From: Ralstonia sp. ASV6
GTDB lineage: Bacteria; Pseudomonadota; Gammaproteobacteria; Burkholderiales; Burkholderiaceae
Reading direction: 5' to 3'
Assembly (NCBI RefSeq): GCF_016429285.1
Contig: NZ_JAELUI010000030.1
Span: 1-46,257 of the forward strand
DNA length: 46,257 bases
Both the position numbers and the translations under genes were made by a program. Of the stretch, positions 23,223 through 32,027 are shown one piece after another. How positions within the stretch are numbered: the first letter of the stretch is position 1; each line of letters opens with the position of its first letter. The notes below the pieces were generated by a model. It was given only the letters and a program-made list of their open reading frames with translations. It did not search any database and was not told the DNA's origin.

Positions 23223-24539
23223 ATGCCGACTCAATCGTCGACAACCGCCCCATCGTTGGGGGCCTCAACTGATACACGCACATCAAACAGTTCACGCACG
23301 CAGCGCTATCTGCAACTGCTGCTGCTGGTGATTGCCGCAGGCGCGATCTATCCGATGTTGTATCTCCGGCAGGTGTACCAGCCGACGATGCTCGCGTTCT
23401 TCCACATCGACGACGCGCAACTCGGTTATCTGTATTCCGCGCTCGGTACCATCTTCTTCATCAGCTACCTGCCCAGCGGCTGGCTGGCCGACCGCATGTC
23501 GCCGCGCTGGCTGATCTGCTTTTCGTTGCTTGCCACCGGCGCGCTCGGGTTGCTCTACGCAACGGGCCCGTCGTTCGACACGCTGATGATCATCTTCTGC
23601 GGCTGGGGCCTGACGACCGGGCTCACCTTCTGGGCTGCCGTGATGAAGCGCGTGAACCTCATCGCCAGCCAGGACGAGCAGGGTCGCTTCTTCGGCCTGC
23701 TGGATGGCGGCCGCGGCCTGATCGAAGCGTTGCTGGCGACCATCGCCATCTCGCTGTTCGCCTACGTTACGCAAACACGTAACGGCACCGAAGCCGAAGG
23801 CTTCCGGCTGGTCGTGCACCTGTACGCGTTCTTCTGTATCGCGCTGGGCGTGTTGCTCGCGCTGGTGAAGGAGCCTGTGCGCGCAGGCCAGGTGAAGGCG
23901 GCCAAGCACCGCGAAGGCAGCGTGCTGACTGACCTGAAAACACTTGCGGCGATTCCCGAGCTGTGGCTCGTTGCCGCCATCGTGTTCTGCGGCTATCAGG
24001 TGTTCTGGGCCACCTACAGTTTCTCGGCGTATCTGCACGAAGGCAACTTCGGGTTGAGTGCGACAGCGGCCGGCTTCATCACCACGCTCAAGCTGTGGAT
24101 GCGCCCGATCGGTGGCATCGGTGGTGGCTTCCTGGGTGACCGTCTCTCGAAGGTCTCCGTGCTGTTCTGGGCACTGGTGTTCGCGGCGCTTTCGCTCGTC
24201 GGGTTGATCCTCGCGCCGCCGCACAGCCCACAGGCGATGCTCGTCGTGCTGGTGCTGTTCATCGGCATCCTGACTTATGCGATCCGTGGCCTGTATTGGT
24301 CGCTGCTGGACGACTGCAAGGTGCCCACGCACTGCGCGGGGCTTGCGATCGGCCTGATCTCGGTGCTCGGCTATTCGCCGGACATCTTCCTGCCGCTCAT
24401 CAACGGCTACGTGACGCAGCACCACCCTGGTGCATCCGGCTACCAACTCTACTTTGGCTACATCACGGCCATCGCGCTCTGTGGCGCAGGCGCCGCCGCG
24501 TTCCTCAAATACCGCCTCAACCGCAAGGAGTCCGTATGA
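23223..24539 (+). CDS. MFS transporter
   Basis: The product has 438 residues and 12 predicted membrane spans. ATG 23223 has GGAGG seven bases upstream and is preferred over ATG 23208. The hydrophilic first 30 residues (Ser/Thr-rich) are cytoplasmic. Features include GWLADRMSPRWLICFSLLAT (motif A) and YAIRGLYWSLLDDCKVPTHC near span 10. It resembles organophosphate/anion:proton symporter-like MFS proteins more than drug pumps. Its stop overlaps the next start (ATGA), so the two are translationally coupled and the transporter should import the dehydratase substrate. Confidence 0.92.
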   Translation: MPTQSSTTAPSLGASTDTRTSNSSRTQRYLQLLLLVIAAGAIYPMLYLRQVYQPTMLAFFHIDDAQLGYLYSALGTIFFISYLPSGWLADRMSPRWLICFSLLATGALGLLYATGPSFDTLMIIFCGWGLTTGLTFWAAVMKRVNLIASQDEQGRFFGLLDGGRGLIEALLATIAISLFAYVTQTRNGTEAEGFRLVVHLYAFFCIALGVLLALVKEPVRAGQVKAAKHREGSVLTDLKTLAAIPELWLVAAIVFCGYQVFWATYSFSAYLHEGNFGLSATAAGFITTLKLWMRPIGGIGGGFLGDRLSKVSVLFWALVFAALSLVGLILAPPHSPQAMLVVLVLFIGILTYAIRGLYWSLLDDCKVPTHCAGLAIGLISVLGYSPDIFLPLINGYVTQHHPGASGYQLYFGYITAIALCGAGAAAFLKYRLNRKESV

Positions 24540-25753
24540 AGATCGTTTCGCTTGAAACCCACATCGTTGCTGTGCCGCAGCCGCATGTCGGCGGGATGTA
24601 TTGGATCTTCGTCAAACTGAAGACCGATGACGGTATCGAAGGCGCTGGTGAAATCTATTCGGCGACGTTCGGCCCGAAGGCGATGGTGCCGATCATTGAA
24701 GACGTGTTCGAGCGTCATCTGCTCAACCACGACCCGCACCACGTCGAGCGCCTGTTCCGCCAGTGCTATTCGAGCGGCTTCACGCAGCGCCCGGATCTGA
24801 CGATGATGGGTGTCGTCAGTGGTCTGGAAATGGCCTGCTGGGACATTGTCGGCAAGGCGGCCAACAAGCCGGTGTATGAACTGCTCGGCGGCAAGATTCA
24901 CGATCGCCTGCGTTCGTACACGTACCTGTACCCGAAGAACGCGCAAGGCGAATACGACTACGACGATCCGGACCTCGCTGCAGAGTGCGCGGCCGAGAAC
25001 GTGAAGCTTGGCTTCACGGCAGTCAAGTTCGATCCGGCTGGCCCGTACACGGCGTACTCAGGTCACCAACTGTCGATGGAAGTGCTCGACCGCTGCGAGC
25101 TGTTCTGCCGCCGCGTACGTGAGGCGGTTGGCAGCAAGGCTGATCTGCTGTTCGGCACGCACGGCCAGATGGTGCCGTCGTCGGCTATCCGCCTGGCCAA
25201 GCGCCTGGAGAAGTACGACCCGCTGTGGTTTGAAGAGCCGGTGCCGCCGGGCCAGGAAGAGGCCATGGCCACCATCGCCCAGCACACATCGATTCCTATT
25301 GCCACCGGCGAGCGCCTGACCACCAAGTACGAGTTCCACAAGCTGCTGCAAGCGGGCGCTGCCTCCATCATTCAATTGAACGTGGCGCGTGTTGGCGGCC
25401 TGCTGGAAGCCAAGAAGATCGCCACGCTGGCCGAGGTGCACTACGCGCAGATCGCACCGCACCTATATAACGGCCCGGTGGGCGCCGCCGCGAGTATCCA
25501 ACTTGCGGCCTGCACGCCCAACTTCCTGATCCAGGAAAGCATCATGACGTGGGGCGGCTTCCACGCCGAAGTCGTCAAGACGCCGATCCGCTGGGAAGAC
25601 GGCTACATCATCCCGTCGAGCGAGCCGGGCCTGGGCATCGAACTGAACATGGACGTTGTGCGTGCGAACACACCGTACACGGGCCAGCGGCTGCACCTGC
25701 AGATGGGCGAGAAGCCCGTCGACGTGAAGGACTTGGCGCCTGCCAAGGGCTGA
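24536..25753 (+). CDS. Enolase-superfamily dehydratase (mandelate racemase/muconate-lactonizing family)
   Basis: The product has 405 residues, starting inside the MFS stop with AAGGAG upstream. An N-terminal capping domain (1-125) is followed by a TIM barrel. Visible residues are Lys164 in AVKFD, Glu234 in WFEEP, Glu259 in ATGERL and His309 in APHL. In galactonate-dehydratase-like members these supply metal ligands and the acid-base pair. The usual first metal ligand Asp (DFHG in E. coli DgoD, from memory) is replaced by Gly207 in FGTHGQ. It probably dehydrates a sugar acid to a 2-keto-3-deoxy acid; the acid cannot be named. No matching aldolase is adjacent. Confidence 0.88.
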   Translation: MKIVSLETHIVAVPQPHVGGMYWIFVKLKTDDGIEGAGEIYSATFGPKAMVPIIEDVFERHLLNHDPHHVERLFRQCYSSGFTQRPDLTMMGVVSGLEMACWDIVGKAANKPVYELLGGKIHDRLRSYTYLYPKNAQGEYDYDDPDLAAECAAENVKLGFTAVKFDPAGPYTAYSGHQLSMEVLDRCELFCRRVREAVGSKADLLFGTHGQMVPSSAIRLAKRLEKYDPLWFEEPVPPGQEEAMATIAQHTSIPIATGERLTTKYEFHKLLQAGAASIIQLNVARVGGLLEAKKIATLAEVHYAQIAPHLYNGPVGAAASIQLAACTPNFLIQESIMTWGGFHAEVVKTPIRWEDGYIIPSSEPGLGIELNMDVVRANTPYTGQRLHLQMGEKPVDVKDLAPAKG

Positions 25754-25769
25754 CTGGATGGGGCGCAAC

Positions 25770-27431
25770 ATGACTTACGACTACATCATCGTCGGCGCGG
25801 GTTCAGCGGGCTGCATTCTGGCAAACCGTCTGAGTGAATCGGGCAAGCACTCGGTGCTGCTGCTTGAAGCAGGCGAGCGCGACAGCTCCTTCTGGTTCAA
25901 GGTGCCCGTTGGTTTTACCAAGACGTACTACAACCGCCGCTATAACTGGATGTACTACAGCGAGCCCGAAGCGCAGCTCGCCAACCGCCAACTGTATTGC
26001 CCGCGCGGCAAGGTCGTGGGCGGCTCGGGTTCGATCAACGCCATGGTCTACGTGCGCGGCCAGCGCAGCGACTATGACGATTGGGCCGCCGCCGGCAATC
26101 CAGGCTGGGGGTACGACGACGTGCTGCCGTACTTCCGCAAGCTGGAGACGCACGCGGCCGCGGCAACCGACCCGCAGCATCACGGAGCCACGGGGCCGAT
26201 CCATATCACGTCGATGAAGAACGACGTGCACCCGATCGTGCACGAGTTCCTGAAGGGTTGCGAGCAGTTGAAGCTGCCGCGCACCAATGATTTCAACGGC
26301 GCGAATTTTGAAGGCGCGGGCATCTACGATCTGAACACGAAGAACGGCGAGCGTTGCAGCAGCAGCTTTGCCTATCTGCGCCCGGCGGAAAGCCGGCCGA
26401 ACCTGACGGTCCGCTCCAGCACCCTGGTGCGTCGCGTGCAGTTTGAGGGCAAGCGCGCTGTTGGCGTAGTGGTGGCTGGCCAACATGGCGATGAGACGAT
26501 CGCCGCGACGTGCGAAGTGATCATGGCAGCCGGCGCGGTGGATACGCCCAAGCTGTTGCAACTCTCGGGCGTGGGCGATCCTACGCTGCTGGGCCGCCAT
26601 GGCGTGCCGCTCGTGCACGCGCTGCCTGCTGTGGGCCGCAACCTGCAGGACCACCTATGCGTGAGCTTCTACTTCAAGGCCAATCGCCCAACGCTCAATG
26701 ACGAGATGGGCACGCTCTTCGGCAAGATGAAGATCGGCCTGCGCTATCTGCTGAGCAAGCGTGGTCCGCTCGCCATGAGCGTGAACCAGGCGGGCGGTTT
26801 CTTCCGCGGTTCACCGGATGTGCTGGAGCCGAACATCCAGCTCTACTTCAACCCGCTGTCGTACCGGATTCCGAAGAGCGAGCACGCGAACATCGAGCCG
26901 GAGCCATATTCGGGCTTCCTGATCGCGTTCAACCCGTGTCGGCCGACGAGCCGCGGCACGATCGAGATTGTGTCGAATCGCGCGGAAGACGCGGCGAAGA
27001 TCCACATCAACGCGCTGACGACGCAAAAGGATCTGGAAGAAGCTGTGCAGGGCAGCAAGGTGATCCGCTCGCTGATGCATGCACCCGCGTTGAAAGCGAT
27101 GACTGTCGAGGAGATCTCGCCGGGGCCGCAGGTCACGTCGGACGAGGCGCTGCTGCAGTACTTCCGCGAGCAGTCGGGTTCGATCTATCACCTGTGCGGA
27201 TCGTGTGCCATGGGCCCGGATGCCGCCACGTCGGTCGTCGACGCCTCGCTGCGCGTGCACGGGCTGCAAGGCTTGCGGATCGTCGATGCCTCGATCTTCC
27301 CGAACATCACTGCCGGCAACATCAACGCGCCGACGATGATGGTGGCCGAGAAGGGCGCAGGCCTGATTCTGCGCGATGCACAACGCACGGCAACCGCGCC
27401 GGCTGAGGCGCGCGAAGCAGCGGTGGTGTAG
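25770..27431 (+). CDS. GMC-family FAD oxidoreductase (alcohol or choline dehydrogenase-like)
   Basis: The 553-residue flavoprotein starts MTYDYIIVGAGSAGCILANR, the FAD-binding GxGxxG. ATG 25758 is four codons earlier. The first GMC signature is GKVVGGSGSINAMVYVRG, the second GAVDTPKLLQLSGVGD, and the active-site region SIYHLCGSCAMGPD holds the expected catalytic His. The C terminus NINAPTMMVAEKGAGLIL completes the family. It should oxidise a primary or secondary alcohol, perhaps a sugar alcohol, passing electrons to a membrane acceptor or oxygen. It starts 16 bases after the dehydratase stop. Confidence 0.93.
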   Translation: MTYDYIIVGAGSAGCILANRLSESGKHSVLLLEAGERDSSFWFKVPVGFTKTYYNRRYNWMYYSEPEAQLANRQLYCPRGKVVGGSGSINAMVYVRGQRSDYDDWAAAGNPGWGYDDVLPYFRKLETHAAAATDPQHHGATGPIHITSMKNDVHPIVHEFLKGCEQLKLPRTNDFNGANFEGAGIYDLNTKNGERCSSSFAYLRPAESRPNLTVRSSTLVRRVQFEGKRAVGVVVAGQHGDETIAATCEVIMAAGAVDTPKLLQLSGVGDPTLLGRHGVPLVHALPAVGRNLQDHLCVSFYFKANRPTLNDEMGTLFGKMKIGLRYLLSKRGPLAMSVNQAGGFFRGSPDVLEPNIQLYFNPLSYRIPKSEHANIEPEPYSGFLIAFNPCRPTSRGTIEIVSNRAEDAAKIHINALTTQKDLEEAVQGSKVIRSLMHAPALKAMTVEEISPGPQVTSDEALLQYFREQSGSIYHLCGSCAMGPDAATSVVDASLRVHGLQGLRIVDASIFPNITAGNINAPTMMVAEKGAGLILRDAQRTATAPAEAREAAVV

Positions 27432-27598
27432 CTACACGCTGTGTCGCCGTATGGCCGTGCGGCACGCAGGTGTGCCCCACGGCAGTCAACCCCGAGGCGG
27501 CGCTGTTGCCGCCGCCTATCCCTAAAAGAAAGGCAGATCGGCGATCCCTGTGCCGCTTGGCACCGGAACAGCATTTGCCAATGTCGTTGGAGACCACA

Positions 27599-28750
27599 AT
27601 GAAGAAGCATCTCATCACCCTGGCCGCTTCCGCTTGCTGCGCGAGCCCCGTTTTCGCGCAAAGCAGTGTCACGCTGTACGGCATCCTGGACGAAGGCATC
27701 AACTACACGAACAACACGGGGGGCAACCACCTCTTCGAGTTGGCCAGCGGTTACGCCTACGGCAGCCGTTGGGGCATCAAAGGCAGCGAGGATCTGGGCG
27801 GTGGCAACAAGGCCATCTTCCAACTGGAAAACGGCTTCAATATCAGCAACGGTGCCGCGGCACAAGGCGGGCGGATGTTTGGCCGCCAGGCCTACGTGGG
27901 CGTGAGCGGCAACGAGTGGGGGACGGTCACGCTGGGCCGTCAGTACGACTCGGTGGTCAACTACGTGGCGCCGCTCACAACAAACGGTAACTGGAGCGGC
28001 TGGCTGCTGGCGCACCCGTATGACAACGACAACACCGACAACTCGTTTCGCCTGAGCCAGTCGATCAAGTACGCCAGCCCGGATTTCAACGGCTTCCAGT
28101 TTGGCGGCGCGTATGCCTTCAGCAACAGCACCAACTTTGTGGCCAACCGTGCCTATAGCGTGGGCGCGAAGTACAACAACGGTGGCCTTGCCCTGGGCGC
28201 CGCATACATGCAGGTTGACCAGCCCGGCATGACCGACGTCGGTGCACTCGCCACCAATGATGCGAGCTTCATGGCACAGCGCATGCGCGTGTTTGGCGCG
28301 GGCGTGAACTACACACTGGGGCCCACCACCGTGGGGTTCGTCTACACGAACTCGAACTACCAAAACCCCACCGGCAACGGCTATCTCGGCACGCCCGGTG
28401 ACATCATCGCCCCGGGTGCAACGCTGGGCGCGATCAAGTATCAGAACTTCGAGGTGAACGCCAAGTACCAGTTCACGCCAGCGTTCTTCGTGGGTGGTCA
28501 GTACGTGTTGACGCTGGGCAAGTACGACGCCTCGACCGCCAGCCCGCAACAGAAGATCCATTCGGTCGGCTTGATGGCCGATTACAACTTCTCCAAGCGA
28601 ACAGACATCTACCTGCAGACCGTGTACCAGCACGTGGCAGGCGGCAAGACGGGGTCGGTGCTTGACCAGGCGTACATCGTGGGCACGGCGGGGCCCTCGT
28701 CCACCACAAGCCAGACGGTCGTGCGCGTCGCGCTGCGCCACCTGTTCTAA
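27599..28750 (+). CDS. Outer-membrane porin (Burkholderia-type, trimeric)
   Basis: The product has 383 residues from ATG 27599, with TTGGAGA upstream. The first 20 residues are a signal peptide ending PVFA before QSSVTLYG, the near-universal mature N terminus of beta-proteobacterial porins (SSVTLYGILDEGI). FELASGYAYGSRWGIKGSED and GRQAYVGVSGNEWGTVTLGR follow. The last residue is Phe (VRVALRHLF), the BAM insertion signal. A 16-strand barrel for small solutes is expected. It lies at the end of the aldA-like operon, 167 bases after the GMC gene, and likely admits that pathway's substrate. Confidence 0.95.
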   Translation: MKKHLITLAASACCASPVFAQSSVTLYGILDEGINYTNNTGGNHLFELASGYAYGSRWGIKGSEDLGGGNKAIFQLENGFNISNGAAAQGGRMFGRQAYVGVSGNEWGTVTLGRQYDSVVNYVAPLTTNGNWSGWLLAHPYDNDNTDNSFRLSQSIKYASPDFNGFQFGGAYAFSNSTNFVANRAYSVGAKYNNGGLALGAAYMQVDQPGMTDVGALATNDASFMAQRMRVFGAGVNYTLGPTTVGFVYTNSNYQNPTGNGYLGTPGDIIAPGATLGAIKYQNFEVNAKYQFTPAFFVGGQYVLTLGKYDASTASPQQKIHSVGLMADYNFSKRTDIYLQTVYQHVAGGKTGSVLDQAYIVGTAGPSSTTSQTVVRVALRHLF

Positions 28751-28798
28751 TGCGCCGCAACAACGGCGCTGACCAACTGCTGGTCAGCTAAGGCCCGA

Positions 28799-28837
28799 AA
28801 AGGCCGCTCCGATTGACGTCGGGGCGGCCTTTTTTTT
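28799..28837 (+). terminator. Rho-independent terminator after the porin
   Basis: AGGCCGC (28801-28807) pairs with GCGGCCT (28824-28830) around a 16-base loop and is followed by eight or more T residues. It closes the aldA-like/porin transcription unit. Confidence 0.85.
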
Positions 28838-29012
28838 GGATTCCGGCCTCGCTCTGCCCCGGGTCCCCGCTCTGGTTAGTGACCACAACGGGGCGGGTAC
28901 GCCGCCGGCCATGGAAACAAGGGTTGCCGAAATACGCAACCCAATTGCACCGCCGATGGCGCAAAATAGCGGTTTGGGCGTTTTTGCGCCCCTCGCACCC
29001 CATGGAGACGGT

Positions 29013-30113
29013 ATGAACAACGTTGTCGAATCGACCCTTTCGATCGAAAAGAACCCGAACCCTGTTCCGGCGGATGAGCGCGCGCGCCGCCTTGAAAACC
29101 CGGCCTTCGGCCGCGTGTTCACCGACCACATGGCCACCATCCGTTACACCGAGGGCAAAGGCTGGCACGACGCGAAGGTCGGCCCGCGCGGTGTTATCCC
29201 GTCCGATCCGGCCATGCAGGTGTTTCACTACGCGCAGGAAATTTTCGAGGGCATGAAGGCGTATCGGCTGCCGGACGGCGGTGGTGCGCTGTTCCGCCCC
29301 GACGCCAATGCGCGCCGCTTCCAGAACTCCGCCAAGCGTCTAGCGATGCCATCGTTGCCTGAGGATCTGTTTCTGGCGTCTGTGCGTGAACTGGTGCGAC
29401 TGGATCGCGAGTGGATTCCGTCGGGCGAGGGCTCGGCGCTGTATCTGCGGCCGTTCATGATGGCGACCGAGGTCGCCCTGGGCGTGAAGCCCGCAGCGGA
29501 GTATCTCTATTGCGTGATTGCCTGCCCGGTGGGCGCGTACTTCAAGGGCGGCGCATCGGCGGCGGTCACGATCTGGGTGTCCGACAGCTACACGCGCGCC
29601 GCGCCCGGCGGTACGGGCGAAGCCAAGTGCGGCGGCAACTACGCCGCCAGCCTGGTCGCCCAGGCTGAAGCCACGCGCGAGGGCTGCGACCAGGTGGTCT
29701 TCCTCGATGCGGTGGAGCGCCGTTGGATTGAAGAACTCGGCGGCATGAACGTGTTCTTCGTCTTTGAAGACGGCTCGCTGCAGACGCCGCCGCTCACGGG
29801 CACGATTCTGCCGGGCATCACCCGCGATTCGCTGATCACCCTGGCACGCGACATGGGCCTGACCGTGCGTGAAGAGCCGTATTCCATCGACCAATGGCAG
29901 GCTGACGCCCAGAGCGGCCGTCTGCGTGAGGCCTTTGCGTGCGGTACCGCCGCCGTGGTTACGCCCATCGGCAAGGTCAAGGGCCACAAGCACAACTTCA
30001 CCATCGGTAACGGCGGCGCGGGCGAGTTGACCACCAAGCTGAAGGCTGCGCTGGTCGACTTGCAGAACGGCCGCGCACCGGATCCGCACGGCTGGCTCGA
30101 TCGCGTGTTCTGA
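29013..30113 (+). CDS. ilvE: Branched-chain amino acid aminotransferase
   Basis: The 366-residue fold-type IV PLP enzyme interconverts Leu, Ile and Val with their 2-oxo acids in the cytosol, using glutamate. The PLP lysine is Lys205 (GTGEAKCGGNYAASL). Other blocks are FEGMKAYR (78-85), YLRPFMMATEV (144-154) and the C-terminal ACGTAAVVTPIG. Length and sequence are those of the larger BCAT2-like IlvE (about 360) rather than the 310-residue E. coli type. ATG 29013 with GGAGACGG upstream is chosen over a longer frame starting in the terminator. The alpha/beta hydrolase follows 13 bases later. Confidence 0.93.
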   Translation: MNNVVESTLSIEKNPNPVPADERARRLENPAFGRVFTDHMATIRYTEGKGWHDAKVGPRGVIPSDPAMQVFHYAQEIFEGMKAYRLPDGGGALFRPDANARRFQNSAKRLAMPSLPEDLFLASVRELVRLDREWIPSGEGSALYLRPFMMATEVALGVKPAAEYLYCVIACPVGAYFKGGASAAVTIWVSDSYTRAAPGGTGEAKCGGNYAASLVAQAEATREGCDQVVFLDAVERRWIEELGGMNVFFVFEDGSLQTPPLTGTILPGITRDSLITLARDMGLTVREEPYSIDQWQADAQSGRLREAFACGTAAVVTPIGKVKGHKHNFTIGNGGAGELTTKLKAALVDLQNGRAPDPHGWLDRVF

Positions 30114-30126
30114 AGCTGACGCGAAT

Positions 30127-30930
30127 ATGACGGAGTCGCTCTCCCTGTACGCTGCCGAGACATGGATCACCACCGTCAACGGCCGTCTCTATGCCAAGCG
30201 TTGGGGTGGCACGGCGGATGGCGCCGTGTTGCCGCCCATCGTGCTGCTGCATGACTCGCTCGGCTGCGTTGAGCTATGGCGCGATTTTCCGCAGCGCTTG
30301 GCGCAGGCGACCGGGCGTGCGGTGATTGCCTACGATCGCCTAGGTTTCGGCCAGTCGGATCCGCACCGGGGCCCGATCGGTGCGGATTTCATCCGCCAGG
30401 AAGCGCATACCGGCTTTTCTGCCCTGATCGACCAGCTTGGCGTGGAGCGTTTCATTGCCTTTGGCCACAGTGTGGGTGGCGGCATGGCGGTGTCGATTGC
30501 TGCCGCGTATCCGGACCGTTGCGTTGGGCTGATTACCGAGTCTGCGCAAGCATTTGTCGAAGCGCAGACGCGCGAGGGCATCCGCACGGCCCAGGCCCAG
30601 TTTGCCGAGCCCGGCCAGATGTCACGCCTGGAGCGGTATCACGGTGACAAGGCACATTGGGTCTTGGATGCCTGGGTCAGCACGTGGTTGTCGCCCGCGT
30701 TTGCCGACTGGTGCCTGGATGAAGAACTGCTGGGTGTCCGCTGCCCGGTGCTCGCCATGCACGGCACGGAAGACGAGTATGGCTCGACCGCGCAGCCCGA
30801 GCGCATCGTGACCTTGGCCGGCGCGCCGGCTCGGCTGGCGTTGCTGCAGCGCTGCGGTCACGTGCCGCATCGGGAGCAGGAAGCCACGGTGCTGGATGCG
30901 GTGAGGGTGTTTGTGACGGCGTCACACTGA
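30127..30930 (+). CDS. Alpha/beta-hydrolase
   Basis: The product has 267 residues. The nucleophile elbow is FGHSVGGGMAV with Ser115. The acid is probably Asp in MHGTEDEYG and the base His in CGHVPHRE near the C terminus. The lid region (about 140-200) is helical and substrate-specific. LHDSLGCVELWRDFP supplies the oxyanion loop. It is a cytosolic esterase or related hydrolase, with no substrate predictable. It follows ilvE by 13 bases and is probably co-transcribed. Confidence 0.9.
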   Translation: MTESLSLYAAETWITTVNGRLYAKRWGGTADGAVLPPIVLLHDSLGCVELWRDFPQRLAQATGRAVIAYDRLGFGQSDPHRGPIGADFIRQEAHTGFSALIDQLGVERFIAFGHSVGGGMAVSIAAAYPDRCVGLITESAQAFVEAQTREGIRTAQAQFAEPGQMSRLERYHGDKAHWVLDAWVSTWLSPAFADWCLDEELLGVRCPVLAMHGTEDEYGSTAQPERIVTLAGAPARLALLQRCGHVPHREQEATVLDAVRVFVTASH

Positions 30931-30958
30931 TCCGCGATCGGCCATTTGACGCTGCCCC

Positions 30959-31852
30959 ATGGAACTCTATCAACTCAAGGCTGTACTCGCTGTTGCACGC
31001 ACGGGCCAGCTCGCACGGGCTGCGGAGCAGCTGCATCTGACGCAGTCCGCCATCTCCAAGCAGATCAAGGGGCTGGAGGATGAGCTGGGCGTGCTGCTGT
31101 TCGACCGCACGCCCACCGGCATGCCCGTCACCGCAGCGGGCCGGCGCTTGCTGCCGATTGCCGGGCGCGTGGTGGACGCCACACAGGAGATGGCCGCACT
31201 GGCATCGTCGCTGCGCGGCAATGTGTCCGGTGTGTTGCGCCTGGGCACGATCATCGATCCGGAGTCGATCCGCCTGGGGCCGCTGCTGGCGGCGCTGCTG
31301 CAGTTCTATCCGCACATCGACGTGACGCTGGCGCATGGCATTTCCGGCAGCGTGCTGCAGATGCTGCGTGATGGCCAGATCGATGCCGGTTTTTACCTGG
31401 GCACCTTGCACGATCCGGAGATCACCGTGCACCCGCTTGCCGTGGAGCACTACGTGGTGGTGGCGCCCGCCGCGTGGGAGGCCAAGCTGCGCGGAGCCAG
31501 CCTGCAGGAGCTTGCCGCCATGCCGTGGCTGGCGACGCCCGCCGGCAGCTCGCAGCACGGCATGGTCGCGCAGATGTTTGCTGAACGCGGCCTGTCGCAC
31601 AACACCGTCGTCGAGGCCGATCAGGAGGCGTCGATGATTGAACTGGTGCAGTCCGGTGTGGCCCTGGGGATCATGCGCGAGCGCCTGGCCGCCGGCATGG
31701 TGCAGAGCGGCCAGGCCATCATTTGGGATGGCGCCCGTCTGCCATGCCCGCTGTGCCTGCTGCATCGTCGTGCCAGTGCGGACAACCCCATGGTGCAGGC
31801 CCTGCTGGCAACCTTGCCGATGATCTGGCAACCCGAAGCGGACGTCGCCTGA
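30959..31852 (+). CDS. LysR-family transcriptional regulator
   Basis: The product has 297 residues. The HTH is residues 1-60 (MELYQLKAVLAVARTGQLAR, then TQSAISKQIKGLEDELGVLLF). The effector domain begins GVLRLGTIIDPESIRLGPLL. It follows the hydrolase by 28 bases on the same strand and precedes glycerate kinase by 175 bases. Its target is uncertain; the kinase gene is the simplest candidate. The effector is unknown. Confidence 0.92.
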   Translation: MELYQLKAVLAVARTGQLARAAEQLHLTQSAISKQIKGLEDELGVLLFDRTPTGMPVTAAGRRLLPIAGRVVDATQEMAALASSLRGNVSGVLRLGTIIDPESIRLGPLLAALLQFYPHIDVTLAHGISGSVLQMLRDGQIDAGFYLGTLHDPEITVHPLAVEHYVVVAPAAWEAKLRGASLQELAAMPWLATPAGSSQHGMVAQMFAERGLSHNTVVEADQEASMIELVQSGVALGIMRERLAAGMVQSGQAIIWDGARLPCPLCLLHRRASADNPMVQALLATLPMIWQPEADVA

Positions 31853-32027
31853 ATCGGGCATTCCATCCTAGGGTTTGTCCGGACAGGAACCCCGGCCGTC
31901 AGCCGCAAGGCGTTGCTCCATCAGGGGTTTCCTGCGCGTTCAGGCGGTCTTGAAGATTCTCCAATAGGCGACTTGCGCGCCGCTCCATAGACTGCTTCCA
32001 ACCTGTTCAACCCGTTCGAGGCGTCTC

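Noticed and set aside
27188-28741. A 517-codon open frame antisense to the porin
   Set aside because: The porin in the other strand has a signal peptide, family start and terminal Phe. The antisense product has no recognisable pattern.
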